Position numbers and translations under genes: made by a program. Shown in pieces: positions 5,381-5,709 of a stretch of 5,709 nt of DNA. Origin of the DNA: Synergistaceae bacterium (GTDB lineage: Bacteria > Synergistota > Synergistia > Synergistales > Synergistaceae); NCBI GenBank assembly GCA_031271065.1, contig JAISWP010000171.1, positions 1 to 5,709 of the forward strand, given 5' to 3'. Under the pieces are notes generated by a model. It did no database searches. It was not told the origin of the DNA and worked only from the letters and a program-made list of their open reading frames with translations. The number at the start of each line of letters is the position of its first letter. Position 1 is the first letter of the stretch.

Positions 5381-5709
5381 GAAAGATCGCGCGGCGGAAC
5401 CTAAAAAGGCCGCATCCTGCGAGTACGGAACCTTCGAACACATCATGCTTGTGCTGGCCCGGCTCGATGAGATATACGGGCACGGGTCCGAGCCATCCGG
5501 CGCCTATGCTGCCGGGGAACCTCTCGACGGACTGATTCTGACGCTGCTTTCCCAGAACACCAACGACAGGAACAGGGACACCGCTTACGAAGCTCTCCGA
5601 GGAAAATATCCGAAATGGGGCGCAGTTGCCTCCGCGCCGAGGGAGGATATAGCCGCGGCCATAAAATCCGCCGGTCTGGGGGATATAAAAGCCGGCAGGA
5701 TGAAGCAGA
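5340..5709 (+). CDS. Endonuclease III-like HhH-GPD DNA glycosylase (N-terminal 123 codons; runs off window)
   Basis: Probable base-excision-repair glycosylase/AP lyase acting on oxidised pyrimidines or related lesions. After a basic, Ser/Thr/Ala-rich N-terminal extension (1-27) the frame shows the start of the HhH-GPD fold. P-L-D-G-L-I-L-T-L-L-S-Q-N-T at 61-74 is the conserved helix holding the family's S-Q-x-T signature, N-D-R-N follows (75-78), then Y-E-A-L-R and a Y-P segment (83-91), and the A-A-I-K-S-A-G-L segment (106-113) leads toward the helix-hairpin-helix. The catalytic Lys, Asp and any 4Fe-4S cysteines would lie beyond the window, so a bifunctional Nth cannot be told from another HhH-GPD subfamily. 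It overlaps the protease gene by 41 bp in the +1 frame and is probably cotranscribed. The start could be 5349 or 5445, but 5340 has the best ribosome-binding site. Confidence 0.85.
   Translation, partial: MSRMTASTAARTSKKDRAAEPKKAASCEYGTFEHIMLVLARLDEIYGHGSEPSGAYAAGEPLDGLILTLLSQNTNDRNRDTAYEALRGKYPKWGAVASAPREDIAAAIKSAGLGDIKAGRMKQ

Noticed and set aside
1..5709. CRISPR array, mobile element, toxin-antitoxin or defence island
   Set aside because: No direct-repeat array, transposase, integrase, terminal inverted repeats, tRNA-like structure or defence-family motif was seen. The gene content is housekeeping.

Overview
This window looks like a bacterial chromosomal housekeeping/stress-response neighbourhood of moderate-to-high GC, with an AT-rich divergent promoter region near its centre. 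The genes use ATA (Ile) and AGG (Arg) codons freely alongside GC-rich codons. Together with a large Lon-like AAA protease next to a single cold-shock gene, this hints at an anaerobic lineage such as Synergistota. That taxon is a low-confidence inference from codon use and gene content, not something the sequence proves.

Layout: (1) positions 2212 down to 1, minus strand: the first 737 residues of the disaggregase ClpB, whose C-terminus lies beyond the left edge. (2) 2213-2519: a 307-bp divergent intergenic region. It holds a near-consensus sigma-70-type promoter for clpB, a second promoter facing right for the cold-shock gene, and between them a short open stretch with an M23-peptidase-like motif (possible gene remnant). 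(3) 2520-2723, plus strand: a 67-residue cold-shock-domain protein starting at TTG behind a strong ribosome-binding site. (4) 2724-2860: an 85-bp spacer, then a perfect 14-bp terminator-type hairpin lying immediately before the next gene's ribosome-binding site. (5) 2861-5380, plus strand: an 839-residue Lon-like protease with a LonB/LonC-type Ser-Lys active site and a non-canonical Walker A. (6) 5340-5709, plus strand: the first 123 residues of an endonuclease III-like (HhH-GPD) DNA repair enzyme. It overlaps the protease gene by 41 bp and runs off the right edge.

How the genes fit together: three products serve macromolecule quality control (ClpB rescues aggregated protein, the Lon-like enzyme degrades protein, the cold-shock protein keeps RNA unfolded), and the fourth repairs oxidised bases. 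The rightward genes form a plausible csp -> Lon-like -> glycosylase transcription unit, gated by the hairpin at 2809-2841. I see no insertion sequence, CRISPR array, tRNA/rRNA, phage gene or defence system. The window is mainly ordinary. The points most worth a second look are the degenerate ATP site of the Lon-like protein, the terminator placed directly before its gene, the internal GTG start in clpB, and the M23-like remnant.
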